Shown piece after piece: positions 1 through 9,477 of a DNA stretch of 64,000 bases. The notes under the pieces were generated by a model. It did no database searches, had not been told where the DNA came from, and saw nothing but the letters and a program-made list of their open reading frames with translations. Source of the stretch: JAPPHA01 sp963664045 (GTDB lineage Bacteria > Pseudomonadota > Alphaproteobacteria > Rhodobacterales > Rhodobacteraceae); NCBI GenBank assembly GCA_963664045.2, contig CAXXGT010000017.1, positions 310,001-374,000 on the forward strand, read 5' to 3'. Every line of letters begins with the position of its first letter. The stretch's first letter is position 1. Both the position numbers and the translations under genes were made by a program.

Positions 1-1125
1 GCAGCAACCGTTTGATCAGTTTCATCGTCTACTCCGGAATATGGTTGGCCGCGAGGCGGGAAACACTTTTCGCCATGAACTTGGGTCCGGTCGTTACCAC
101 ACAAGTTCAGGCATGTCTTTTGCGAAAACACGGTTCCCACTGGCCTGCAGGCGGGTTGCGAATGTTGATATCGGGAACCATGTTTACGTCAATTACCCGC
201 TGGCGGCGTGCTGTACGGCGGCTCGGGGCTGACCCTTCGGGGCAGCCCATGTTTGTTTCGAACGGCCCGCATGCGAACGCGCGTCCAAATTGACGGCATT
301 GAATTACGCCACGACGCACCGAAGGGCGCGCCATGCAAGAGACTCAACCCTTTCGAGATGAGCAGTCGCCTTCCTCTGTGAGGATTTACAGTGGATCTGG
401 TTCATTACTTCACTGCCCGTGTTTCCGGTGCCGTGGACCCGGGCTATGCCGCCGGATTCAGGTGTTTCCGGGTTCCCTACGGCGAAAAAAATGATCGGAT
501 GTGAATCTTGCAGTCCATCTTCCGAATGATGCACGGGAAGGGCGGTTTGATGCTGCCGCTGTGATTTCGAATGCTAAAGATCTCGTGACGCCATTCCGCC
601 TCGTGACCGCCAAACCGGGCAAACGGGTATTCATCGTGTGTCCTGGTCGTTGGCAACCGGCACCCGCGTTACGCCAGGTTGCTAGCCATGCACGGTTTAT
701 CCGGGTACGGACGCTGCAATCTGCACAGCTTCCGGACCAGGTTCCATGCCAACCGATCTCAAAGCCGGCGGATTCGTGAGGCAAGAACTCACGGAGATGA
801 TCCTTTTGCGATGAATGGAAAGCGCGAGGAAGTCTTGTGCCATACCGGCCAGAAGTCACGCGCTGGTCAGATAGGACCGTATGCCATGTGGAAGGGATGG
901 ATCGTGCCCGCCACAGTATCTACGGAGAGTCTGGCGCGATCGAGAAACAGGCGATCAGCGAGGCAATGAATATGCTGGTGAGCGCTGCAGCCGCAGGAGG
1001 CAGAGAAACGATGCTCGGAAAATGGTGTGTTCGGGCAGTATCCAAAGATCCGAAGCACAAACACGTCTCGGCCATCGTCATTGCCGAAGACGGAAAAGTT
1101 CTACTTCAGTCAAGGTGATGCCAAG
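1..1125. other. No credible gene (1.1 kb)
   Basis: Short open frames on both strands overlap one another and have no recognisable domain, no ribosome binding site and no protein-like composition. A frame ending at 1118 (from about 837) overlaps the upstream extension of the next gene and is not convincing. I see no RNA gene or repeat here. It may be decayed sequence. Confidence 0.5.
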
Positions 1126-1983
1126 TTGAAAAAAGACAGCACAGGGAAGACGGTCGGTCACCGGGCAGGGCAGTCCGAAAAGGCCAGGCGATTTCGGGCG
1201 CTGCACGAGGGCAGCGAGCCGTTCGTCGTCGGAAACCCTTTCGATGCAGGCTCGGCGCGAATCCTGGAAAGTCTGGGTTTCCCGGCTCTGGCGACATCCA
1301 GTGGCGGGTTCGCCGGAACGATCGGCCGACGTGATGGGAACGTATCTCGCGACGATGCGCTCCGGCACGCACAGGCGATCGTGGGCGCGGTCGAGCTACC
1401 CGTTTCCGCCGATCTCGAAGACGGATTTGGGCATGATCCCGCCACGGTGGCCGAAACCGTTCGGATGGCGGCAGACGTCGGGCTCGTCGGCTGTTCCATC
1501 GAAGACGCGACCGGTGAATCCGGATTCCCGATCCATGACATCAAAGGCGCGACAGCAAGAGTCCGGGCGGCCGTAGCTGCTGCGCGCTCAACCGGTTTCG
1601 ATTTCGTCCCGACCGCACGATGCGAGTGTTTTCTTCGCGGGCAGCCGGACCTCGAGACCGTGATCCTTCGTCTGCGTGCATACGAGGCTGCCGGGGCGGA
1701 CGTGTTGATGGCCCCGGGACTGCCGGATCTTGAAGCAGTCCGGGCGGTCTGCGCTGCGGTGTCGAGACCTGTCAATTTCATGGCAGGTATCCCGCAGCGG
1801 TCGTTTCCCGTGTCAGAATTGGCAGCGGCAGGCGTACGCCGTATCAGCCTCGCAGGCTCTCTTCATCGAGCCGCGATGAGCGGTGTGATCGATGCCGCAT
1901 CGGAAGTCCTGGAGACCGGCACATTCGGCTACGTTGAAACGGTAATCCCGACACGGAAACTTTCGGAATTCATGAAACCTTGA
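1126..1983 (+). CDS. Isocitrate lyase/PEP mutase family protein
   Basis: An enzyme of the isocitrate lyase/phosphoenolpyruvate mutase superfamily, a TIM barrel acting on 2-oxo or phosphono acids. The N-terminal block SEKARRFRALHEG and the GSARILESLGFPALATSS motif are typical. SADLEDGFG supplies the metal-binding acidic residues, TARCECFLRG lies in the active-site loop region, and NFMAG is a conserved late motif. The frame stays open upstream to an ATG at 1027, but that extension does not resemble the family. TTG at 1126 or a nearby codon gives about 285 residues, the usual size. The gene stands alone with no operon partner. The subfamily is broad (oxaloacetate decarboxylases, methylisocitrate lyases, phosphonopyruvate hydrolases), so the substrate is unknown. 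Confidence 0.85.
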   Translation: MKKDSTGKTVGHRAGQSEKARRFRALHEGSEPFVVGNPFDAGSARILESLGFPALATSSGGFAGTIGRRDGNVSRDDALRHAQAIVGAVELPVSADLEDGFGHDPATVAETVRMAADVGLVGCSIEDATGESGFPIHDIKGATARVRAAVAAARSTGFDFVPTARCECFLRGQPDLETVILRLRAYEAAGADVLMAPGLPDLEAVRAVCAAVSRPVNFMAGIPQRSFPVSELAAAGVRRISLAGSLHRAAMSGVIDAASEVLETGTFGYVETVIPTRKLSEFMKP

Positions 1984-2706
1984 CCCAAAATCACGAAGTC
2001 ACAGTTTGGACGTATTCCTCAATATCTGCCCGGCCAATGTTCGAAGATTTCCCATGTGGACAACTTGGGCGATAACCCTGCCTGGAACCACGATTTTTTC
2101 AACCTTTTTCTCTCTCTCTCTCTCTCCATTCTCAAATGCGCACCAGGACATATGTGTTCGTCATTGAGGAGACTTCACATGCTTTCTTGCCAACGAGCCG
2201 GAAAGCACCCCTGGAGTCCGTCTTCACCCGACCTGAAATCGCCTGGAACAACTCGGGTCGGTCACGAGAAGATCTACACGCTGAGCGCCCCGTGAAGTCG
2301 GGGAAACAGTGAAACCAGTTTTCGAACGTGTGGCGGTGCCGAGATAAACGCCTTTCAACTTGTGATGTGATTTCCCGGCATGGATTGACGCTCCACGGCA
2401 AATTGCTCCGATTCCGTTTCGGATTCTTGGCAAATGGCGACAAGGAGGCGACCTGTCCGGCTCCGGACGGTTCTGTTTCCAGTCACGAAGCGTGCTGAAT
2501 TGAAGGCCGTACCGTTTGGCAATCGTGGCTTGGAACGCCTTTCGCTACGTACGAATCGCTTGCGACGACATCGGAAACTTGCGGCGGAGGCAGGTTATCC
2601 CAAGCGAAACATTCCACACAATCCTCGGACCCATCCTCGCCGTTCTGGTACATGCACCCAAGGTCTTGACGGGCAGGGGCGGCCCCTGTTCCGTCGCTTT
2701 GCGGTA
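1984..2706. other. Gene-free stretch with a TC microsatellite
   Basis: No convincing gene on either strand. It contains a (TC)8 run. The right-hand 200 bases may include the decayed 3' end of the pseudogene that follows on the minus strand, since an open minus frame to about 2483 continues downstream of it. Confidence 0.45.
2109..2124. repeat. (TC)8 dinucleotide run
   Basis: Eight TC units directly follow a T-rich tract. The run is intergenic and prone to slippage, with no gene start close enough to suggest phase variation. Confidence 0.8.
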
Positions 2707-3331
2707 TCATGCTACGGCCTCGGTACAACCGTGGCTCACGCCACGGCCAAAGTAGACCATGTTTCCCAGATTGTCTTGCGCCCACGCATGACTGAGTTCG
2801 GCCAAGTGGCGGAATTCAATGAGGGATGCTGCATGATGGCTCCGGCCATATACCACGACCCCCAAATCGAAATTTGCTGCGGCGAAATCGGAAACAACCG
2901 CTACGAGTCCCACTGCCAGGTTGGTCCGGAGTGGCAACAGTTGTCCTCCTTTCACTCAGTATTGGAGATACAACCAAATCACGTGCCGGCTTCGCCTCCA
3001 GCAAATCCGCAGGCGAAACGCCAAGCTTCCATCCTATCCGCTGCACGGCCGGCTCTTTGATTGTCACGCTGTACAATTCGGAAACGGGTTTGCGGCAAGC
3101 GCGGTACAGGCCTCGAATCAACGCATTCTTCCACATCTTCTCATGCGTCGTCGCCTGCATGCCCAGAAGGAAAAGACCGAAATATCGGGCGTAATACATC
3201 CAGGACTCGGGTATTCCGGGACGAGTAGTGTATAGCAACCCTGGAAAACCGGGATCACGGGCTGAAGCCGGTTGTCCTGCGAGGAGACTGGTGGCGACTA
3301 AGAGAAGAACGATCGACAGACGGCTGTTTCC
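2707..3331 (-). pseudogene. Frameshifted secreted-protein gene remnant
   Basis: On the minus strand a frame opens with a plausible signal peptide (hydrophobic VLLLVATSLLAG, then QPASA-RD) and continues as protein-like sequence (ESWMYYARYFGLFLLGMQATTHEKM) to about 2958. A second frame then continues with protein-like sequence (PLRTNLAVGLVAVVSDFAAANFDLGVVVYG) and stops at 2707. A one-base change near the GAAAGGAGGA tract at about 2950 would join the two. I do not recognise the family. The 5' end overlaps the start of the oppositely oriented NlpC/P60 gene, which also suggests this gene is dead or its start is wrong. Seen: two complementary open frames. Inferred: a single ancestral gene. Confidence 0.4.
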
Positions 3332-4142
3332 GTGCAACGGGCGGGTCGCCCATGTGTCCCTCAAGGGACAGGTGGATCGTGTTCGATTCGTCGAGGGTCG
3401 GCTTGCGCGCGTGAAAGCTCCCGTCCTGGACCTGCGTCGTTCTCCCCTTGGAGACCGCGACCGCCAGTTGTTGCACGGTGCGAGCTTTCTGGTCCTTGAT
3501 GAAAGGGGAACCGGGGGATCCGTATTCGGACGGGCCGAGGCAGATGGCTATGTCGGTTACGTGGCTCGCGACGGACTTGAAGATTTCCGGACCCCGACCC
3601 ACAGGGTCTGGAGTCTCGGAGCCCATGTCTATCCCGAGCCCGGGATCAAGGTCGAACCGGTCATGACGCTGCCCTTTTTTTCGGTTGTCGAGGCTGCGGA
3701 CGAGACGGAATCATTCATCGAAATCGTGAATGGCGGATATATCCCGACCGCTCAGGTCAAGAGGGTGAATGATCTCGCAACAGATCCGGTCGAAGTGGCA
3801 GAGCGATTGGCCGGAACGCCATATCTCTGGGGGGGTGACAGTAACTGGGGGATCGATTGCTCGGGACTGGTTCAGCTGGCGCTGGCTTCGGCAGGAATTG
3901 ATGCTCCCCGGGACAGTGACATGCAGGAACACGCGGTCGGCACCGTCCTCAGCGACCGTGACATGATGCGGAGGGGGGACTACGTGTTCTGGTCAGGTCA
4001 TGTTGGAATGATGGTCGATTCCGAACAGTTGATTCACGCCAACGCTCACCACATGGCCGTCAGAATTGAACCGCTCGCTAGCGTAGTAACCCGGATTCAG
4101 GCAACCGGAGGTGGCACGACCGCTCTGAGACGCAGGATTTGA
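3291..4142 (+). CDS. NlpC/P60 family cell-wall hydrolase
   Basis: A cysteine peptidase of the NlpC/P60 class that cleaves peptide crosslinks or stems in peptidoglycan. The N-terminal half looks like SH3-type binding modules (VKAPVLDLRRSP to GYV). The C-terminal catalytic domain starts near residue 165 with PYLWGGDSNWGIDCSGLV; Cys190 is the nucleophile and His237 in GHVGMM the base, with HANAHH as the likely third polar site. I chose GTG at 3291 because GAGGAG lies five bases upstream. An upstream ATG at 3228 would add 21 unrelated residues. No signal peptide is visible, as in many alphaproteobacterial members of the family. Its neighbour DUF2794 is convergent. Confidence 0.88.
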   Translation: MATKRRTIDRRLFPCNGRVAHVSLKGQVDRVRFVEGRLARVKAPVLDLRRSPLGDRDRQLLHGASFLVLDERGTGGSVFGRAEADGYVGYVARDGLEDFRTPTHRVWSLGAHVYPEPGIKVEPVMTLPFFSVVEAADETESFIEIVNGGYIPTAQVKRVNDLATDPVEVAERLAGTPYLWGGDSNWGIDCSGLVQLALASAGIDAPRDSDMQEHAVGTVLSDRDMMRRGDYVFWSGHVGMMVDSEQLIHANAHHMAVRIEPLASVVTRIQATGGGTTALRRRI

Positions 4143-4490
4143 TCAGGCAACGATGCGCAGGAGTTTTTGATCGAAGACCCCGAGCACAGCCCGCAGTTCA
4201 TGCCCTCGCCGGATGATCCGGCCATCGAGACCGATGACGAGATACAGGCTCTTGCGACTGCGCGGGTCCACCCTTTTTTCGATTCGATAGATCGGTGTTT
4301 CCGAGGCGCGCCGAAAAATGGAAAAGACGGCGGCGTTGCGGTGGCAGGAAATGTCGTAGTCGCGCCACTGGCCTGCAGCTACCATTCTTCCGTAGATGGG
4401 AAGGATTTCACCGAACTCCTTCCGGGTGAAAATCATTCGGTCGGACAGATTATGCGAAGAGGGAGAACGCCGGACGCCGTCGAGGATCAT
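4143..4490 (-). CDS. DUF2794 domain-containing protein
   Basis: A small conserved alphaproteobacterial protein of unknown function. The diagnostic stretch is RMIFTRKEFGEILPIYGRMVAAG, followed by QWRDYDI, VFSIFRRASETPIYRIEKR and a late RGHELRAVLGVFD. The frame is open to 4625, but the extra 45 codons do not look like protein, and the internal ATG at 4490 gives 115 residues, the normal family size. The start is therefore uncertain. The gene abuts the 3' end of the NlpC/P60 gene head to tail, so the two are convergent and the bases between them must serve both 3' ends. Confidence 0.82.
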   Translation of the reverse strand: MILDGVRRSPSSHNLSDRMIFTRKEFGEILPIYGRMVAAGQWRDYDISCHRNAAVFSIFRRASETPIYRIEKRVDPRSRKSLYLVIGLDGRIIRRGHELRAVLGVFDQKLLRIVA

Positions 4491-4625
4491 GAAGGCATCA
4501 TGCGCACTGATTTTATCCAACGCAAGCGGATTCAGAGAACCTGGCACACTTTCGCCGGGATTTGATGACAACCTTGGACTGGACAAAACGGTTCGAATTC
4601 CGTGCCAGGGGTTCGCTGGCCTCAA

Positions 4626-5272
4626 ACGGCCTGTGTGATCATGAATTTAGGAGCATTGTTCACGACGGTGACGGAAGGAATCAGCGCGCCGCCAGGGCAA
4701 CCAGTCCGACCCGCCAGTGACGCCGCCACCTCGAACTGGTTTGGAGTGCGAAAACAGGAACGCAGACCACGGGCAGGCCAAACGGAACAGCGGCTTCACG
4801 CCATTGCGGAGGCGACGGCGCATACCGCGACAGTGCGACCGGACCGAGCTGGTGACCGATGACGCTACATACCTCGGGGCGCAGCTCGAGGCCGTCACCG
4901 GCGAGCGTATCACGGTGCTAGAAGCCTTCGGCGAGATGGTCCGCAAGGATGCCAGGAAAGATGTGGATGGGGCGCATTCGCCCAGGAAATCTCCGAACGT
5001 CGAGATTGGTGTTTCCGGGCAGGAAACAAACTTCGTTCAAAGGCCTCGAAGGAGCCGAAGACGCCGTTACCGGAGCGCAGCCGGGGTGCCGACTGGAATC
5101 TCGGTCTCTTGCGGCGCAAGGCATCGTCGCGGCAGCCAGTGCCACGCTGAACGGCCGCGATACGGGACGATGGCACTGGCGATTGCGTCGCGGAGCCGAT
5201 GAGCGGCCGTTGGGACCGGCATGCATTGTATTGCGATTCGTCAACTGACAGGTGACGGGATAGAGTTGCGCG
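4626..5272. other. No confident gene (650 bp)
   Basis: Overlapping short frames only. A minus-strand frame without a start codon (about 4684-4917) has a hydrophobic, protein-like end (PFGLPVVCVPVFALQ) and may be a fragment of a lost membrane protein. It cannot be assigned to a family. Confidence 0.4.
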
Positions 5273-5551
5273 ATGATCGTGTCGTTCCGTCATCGCGGGC
5301 TGAAAGTGCTCTACGAGGGCAGGACGGCGCGACGCGTGGCGCCGGGGCATGTCGAGAAGCTCCGCGACATCCTCGCGGCGCTTGATGTCAGCCGACGACC
5401 GGAGGACATGAACCTGCCGGGCTTTTGCCTGCATGAACCGAGGGGTCGCCTGTAAGGGTGCTGGGTGGTTTCGGTTTCGGGCAACTGGTGTGTAACGTTC
5501 CGGTTCGAGGACGGCACGGCGGTCGATGTGGACGACGTGGACTATCACTGA
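5273..5551 (+). pseudogene. higB: HigB-type toxin with in-frame stop
   Basis: A RelE-fold HigB toxin, an mRNA interferase acting at the ribosome. From ATG 5273 the frame reads MIVSFRHRGLKVLYEG and then RPEDMNLPGF, typical of the family. It meets TAA at 5453-5455 and continues in the same frame as GCWVVSVSGNWCVTFRFEDG to DVDDVDYH and a normal TGA at 5549. The part after the stop carries the conserved VSGNWRVTFRF-like core, so the protein is truncated at residue 60 of 92. Spacing to the antitoxin (11 bases) is normal. Barring stop-codon readthrough or a sequencing error, the toxin is inactive. Confidence 0.85.
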
Positions 5552-5562
5552 GGAAACGGAAA

Positions 5563-5850
5563 ATGGCGATGCACAACCCGCCGCATTTAGGCGGTATCGT
5601 GAAGCGGCAGTGCCTCGAACCGCTGGGTTTGACCGTGACGCGGGCCGCCAAAGGACTGGGCGTCACGCGGCAAGCGCTTTCGGAACTGGTGAACGAGAGG
5701 ACGGGGATCTCGGTGGAGATGGCGATACGGCTGTCCAAGGCCTTCGGCTCGACGCCCGAGACCTGGCTCGGGTTGCAGATGGCCTACGACCTGCGGCAGG
5801 CCCGCGACCGTGGCGACGAGATCGCAGTGGAGAAATTCGTGGCAGCGTGA
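5563..5850 (+). CDS. higA: HigA family antitoxin (XRE-type)
   Basis: A 95-residue helix-turn-helix antitoxin that would neutralise HigB and repress the operon. The N-terminal MAMHNPPHLGGIVKRQCLEPLGLTV leads into the HTH (TRAAKGLGVTRQALSELVNE), followed by SVEMAIRLSKAFGSTPETWLGLQ, a standard HigA core. GAGGAAACGG just upstream supplies the ribosome binding site for ATG 5563. The frame is intact although its partner toxin has a stop codon, so this may be an orphan antitoxin that remains as a DNA-binding protein. Confidence 0.92.
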   Translation: MAMHNPPHLGGIVKRQCLEPLGLTVTRAAKGLGVTRQALSELVNERTGISVEMAIRLSKAFGSTPETWLGLQMAYDLRQARDRGDEIAVEKFVAA

Positions 5851-6077
5851 ACGGCGCGTTCAATGACGAGAGACCTGACCGTCATGATAACCGTTTGCGG
5901 ACAGTGATCACTCAGCCCTACAATCTTGTGTCGTATCTCCTGTAGAGAGTCAGGTTTTCCGTAATTTACACCCGGTGACATTGACCGACCCGCCCAACGA
6001 TTGTTCCGACATTCTCGAACAGGATCCGATGAACCGGAGAACGACCGTCATCCGGCACAAAAACGAGCGACCAGGTA

Positions 6078-7390
6078 TCAGCGTGTTCGACCCCCGGTCC
6101 AAGCACTCCGGGAGGGATGACGCGGCTGAGTGCTCGGTGGAGCCTCGGCAGAGGGGTCGGCCGGAAACTGGTCGACAAACTGGCTGGACTTCGGTGAAGC
6201 CGCCCGGGTCACGATGCTGTCGTGGACCGCACGGGTGACGATCGCAGCCCCCAAATCCGGATCGACGTCAGGAGTGGAGGGCGCAACAGATTCATCGCCA
6301 GCAGAGTCCGTCACCTCTTCTTCTTCTGCGGAAGCGGTCGCATCCCGGAACCCGCTGACAGGCCCTGAACGCACATGCTCGCTCGGGGAACGCGCCTCGT
6401 TCTCCTCGGCACCGTCAATTCCTGCCTCGGACCGATCTTCCGCGTCCGGGTCACCAGCTTGTTCGGTGGAGGCCTCCGAAACAGAGGAAACCCTGTTATC
6501 GGGGGATGGGCCAGGATCACGTGTTTCGGCCTTCACTGCCGGGAGCGTATCCTGTTCCTGCTTTGGCGTTTCCGTCACCGAATTTTCAGCGCCGGAAGCG
6601 GGAGAACCCTGAAACCACCCCTCCTCCCCGCCCTGAGTCCATCGAGGTGGTTCGTAGACTCGAAAAACGCACCGGAACCCGATGGCGGGTTCAGGTTGGG
6701 GTCACTGGCACCGCTCTTTGACGGCGAAGTTTCGTCGAGACGCTTCGCGCCGCCTCCCGCGGGCAGCGAAACGGAAGCTTTCGCTCTGTCCGCGGCCACG
6801 TCCACCTCACCCGAAGACTCGCCGTCCCAGGAATCCTGAACCAGGGCCTGCACTTCACGGCGAGTGAACCTCATGGCCTTCGATGCGAGGATCGGTGGCG
6901 TCCCCGGCGCCAGGATGATCGCTGCCTCGGGAGGCAAATGCCGCAATTCCGATGGCCGGATGAGCTCTGTCTCCCGCAGCTGGGTTGTTTCCGATGATCC
7001 GGAACTCCCCGAAAAAGGCATGAACATCTGACTGCTTCGCTGCCGCGCCGAAGACGAAGTCGTTACAGTCTTCTGCCCGATCATCCGGCTGGGCACCACT
7101 GCCTGATCGGCGTAGGTCACGAGCCCGATGACCAACGCATCGACCGAATTCTCCCTTGCATCGGCACCGGAAGAACCACAGCTCTCCGCTTATTGCGGAT
7201 AGGACCGGAATTTCTGCATCAGGTGAATGCCATGGGCACGACCCTCGCCGCGCCCGCCGACCAGGTGATCCATGCGCCGCATTGCCAGGGCCTCGTCGAT
7301 GATGAACAGCCGATAGGCAGGCAACTCGTCCAGGAGAGCCGACGCTGGCTTCGAGTCGCTGGTAGCGCGTAAGAGCGCACCATGCCGTCC
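6078..7390 (-). pseudogene. VirD4/TraG-type coupling protein remnant
   Basis: A decayed type IV secretion coupling protein, the ATPase that recruits DNA to conjugative channels. In one minus frame near 7330-7200 the Walker B region reads LFIIDEALAMRRMDHLV then RGEGRAHGIHL. A TAA at 7190-7192 interrupts the frame, which then continues unbroken into VTYADQAVVPSRMIGQKTVTTSS, LRETELIRPSELRHLPPEAAIILAPG and MRFTR, typical of the C-terminal third of VirD4-like proteins. A Ser/Pro/Glu-rich tail follows and appears to shift frame near 6575-6600 before ending at 6078. The N-terminal two thirds, with Walker A, are absent. No other transfer genes are adjacent, so this is a lone remnant. Confidence 0.6.
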
Positions 7391-7536
7391 CTGCCATGAG
7401 TTGGGACGAAAACGAAACCGGACGGGTTAATCCATAATCACCTGCCATGGTTTGATGTGGGATTCACGCCTGTTATTGGGTATCGGGTTGACGGGTGAAT
7501 GACACGTCGGTGCGCAACCAGCGGGAGAATCTGATC

Positions 7537-9117
7537 ATGCGGGACTTTCAGCTACCTGGCCGATCACCAGTTCTTGCGATGAATGGCATCTGTGCCACGT
7601 CGCATCCGCTCGCGGCCAGAACCGCGGTGAAGGTTCTCGAGGACGGTGGCAATGCCGTTGACGCCGCCATAGCCGCTGCAATCCTGCTCGGAATTTGCGA
7701 ACCACCAATGACGGGACTCGGGGGCGATTGTTTCGTCCTGTTCAATCCCGCGGGATCCGAAGACATCGTGGGGCTCAATGGTTCGGGCAAGGCTCCCGCA
7801 GGCCTGGATGCCGCACGACTTCGTGCCCGGGGCTTCCGAATGATGCCGGATTCCGGGATCGATACAGTCACGGTGCCCGGTGCGGTCGACGCCTTTTGCC
7901 GGTTGTCGGCCGACTACGGTCGACTGGGTCTCGAGGCATCCCTGGCGCCTGCAATTCACCATGCGGAGCAAGGTGTGCCGGTAGCGCCGAGGACGGCATT
8001 CGACTGGCAGCGTGCAGAAGTTCGCCTGGCGGGGGTCGCCCGTGAATACTTCCTGAATGACGGCAAGGCGTTCGGGGTTGGCGAAGTGTTCCGCGCACCG
8101 GGGCAGGCAGAAGTTCTCAGGCGAATTGCCCGGCACGGCCGTGATGCGTTCTACCACGGTGAAGTTGCCGAAGACATGGTGACATCCCTCAGGAATGCCG
8201 GAGGCGTTCACACCCTCGAAGACTTCGCGGCGACATCTTCCGAGTACACTGAGCCGATCTCGGGGCGATACCGGGATGTCGAACTGGTCGAACATCCGCC
8301 GAACGGCCAAGGGGCCACGGCAATCCTGATGGCGAAGATCCTGTCGGAATTCGCCATCGGGTCGATGGATCCGCGCGGAAGCAGTCGGGTCCACATTGAG
8401 GCCGAAGCTGCCAAGCTCGCCTACGACGCACGTGATCGGTTCATCGGTGACAAGGGCCGTGTCACGCGCCTCGATCACATGCTCTCGGACTCCGCGGCCC
8501 GATCCCTGGCAGCGCTGATCGATCGCGATCGCGCCATGCCATCTGCCCGGACCCTGTCGGAAAACGTCCATCGTGAAACGGTGTACCTCTGTGTGGTCGA
8601 CCGTGACCTGATGGCTGTTTCGATGATCTACTCAATATATCACAGCTTCGGCTCGGGTCTCGCCTCCGAAAGGTTCGGCATCAATTTCCAGAGTCGGGGC
8701 GCGGGGTTCAACCTGGAAGAGAACCACCCGAATGAGGCCGCCGGTGGGAGACGTCCCCTCCATACGATCATCCCTGCCATGCTCAGGCGAAACGGCCGGA
8801 TCATCATGCCGTTTGGCGTCATGGGTGCCGCCTACCAGCCCACCGGTCACGTGCGGGTCATCTCGAACATGACGGACTTCGGAATGTCACCCCAGGCCGC
8901 GCTTGACGCGCCCCGGAGTTTCCATGAATCCGGCACGTTGCAGGTCGAACGGGGATATCCCGAGACGGTTCGTGAAGCCTTGCGTGAGCACGGACATGAC
9001 GTGGCGATCCCGGAAGTTCCCCTGGGGGGAGGCCAGGCCATTCTGATCGACCACGAACTGGGTATTCTGCATGGGGCGTCCGACCCTCGAAAGGACGGGG
9101 CGGCAATAGGGTATTGA
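7537..9117 (+). CDS. Gamma-glutamyltransferase family protein
   Basis: An Ntn-hydrolase that transfers or hydrolyses gamma-glutamyl groups, normally made as a proenzyme cut before a catalytic threonine. The large-subunit part has ATSHPLAARTAVKVLEDGGNAVDAAIA and EPPMTGLGGDCFVL. The cleavage site is at ETVYLCVVD, with Thr348 as predicted nucleophile in place of the TTHLSVVD form of E. coli Ggt. RPLHTIIPAML and GGGQAI are late family motifs. GGAG at 7524-7527 favours ATG 7537 over the in-frame ATG at 7495. No signal peptide is evident, so it is probably cytoplasmic. Its relatives include cephalosporin acylases and oxamate amidohydrolase-like proteins, so the substrate is not certain. Confidence 0.88.
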   Translation: MRDFQLPGRSPVLAMNGICATSHPLAARTAVKVLEDGGNAVDAAIAAAILLGICEPPMTGLGGDCFVLFNPAGSEDIVGLNGSGKAPAGLDAARLRARGFRMMPDSGIDTVTVPGAVDAFCRLSADYGRLGLEASLAPAIHHAEQGVPVAPRTAFDWQRAEVRLAGVAREYFLNDGKAFGVGEVFRAPGQAEVLRRIARHGRDAFYHGEVAEDMVTSLRNAGGVHTLEDFAATSSEYTEPISGRYRDVELVEHPPNGQGATAILMAKILSEFAIGSMDPRGSSRVHIEAEAAKLAYDARDRFIGDKGRVTRLDHMLSDSAARSLAALIDRDRAMPSARTLSENVHRETVYLCVVDRDLMAVSMIYSIYHSFGSGLASERFGINFQSRGAGFNLEENHPNEAAGGRRPLHTIIPAMLRRNGRIIMPFGVMGAAYQPTGHVRVISNMTDFGMSPQAALDAPRSFHESGTLQVERGYPETVREALREHGHDVAIPEVPLGGGQAILIDHELGILHGASDPRKDGAAIGY

Positions 9118-9477
9118 TCCGGCAATGCCCTGGTATGGATACGCGGGTGCTGTTCCGGGCCACCCAACCGTGGCGACCGGGTACGGTTCGGCGGACGACC
9201 GCCCCTGGCGCTCCGGGCAACGTTGCGATGGAGGACTCCATGCAAGGGCAAGGGACCTTGAGAACATTCCCCGGTGGAGCATGCGCGGTTTCTTGCAAGC
9301 AGGCCGCGAACGGGACCGTGGAAATCGACCCGCGCGCGGGTCAGGGCGACCGTTCCGGACAGGAGTGGCGGGAGATCGAACGTGCCTTGGCAAGGAAGAC
9401 CTGTCTCGCCACGATCTCCCGAAGCAGCAACTGAACCGATAGGCACGATGGTCCACCAGTATTCCGTATCGTGAACC
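9118..9477. other. Gap between ggt-like and guaD (360 bp)
   Basis: No coding frame with family resemblance. Short, overlapping open frames occur in both directions. I see no clear promoter or terminator. Confidence 0.5.

Noticed and set aside
2434..3060. 208-codon plus-strand frame
   Set aside because: It is antisense to the better-supported secreted-protein remnant and shows no domain.
6130..6839. Two overlapping plus-strand frames opposite the VirD4 remnant
   Set aside because: They are Ser/Ala/Pro-rich mirror images of the low-complexity tail of the remnant, with no independent support.
7564..8571. 335-codon open frame antisense to the gamma-glutamyltransferase gene
   Set aside because: No family motif. 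The sense frame is complete with the catalytic threonine.
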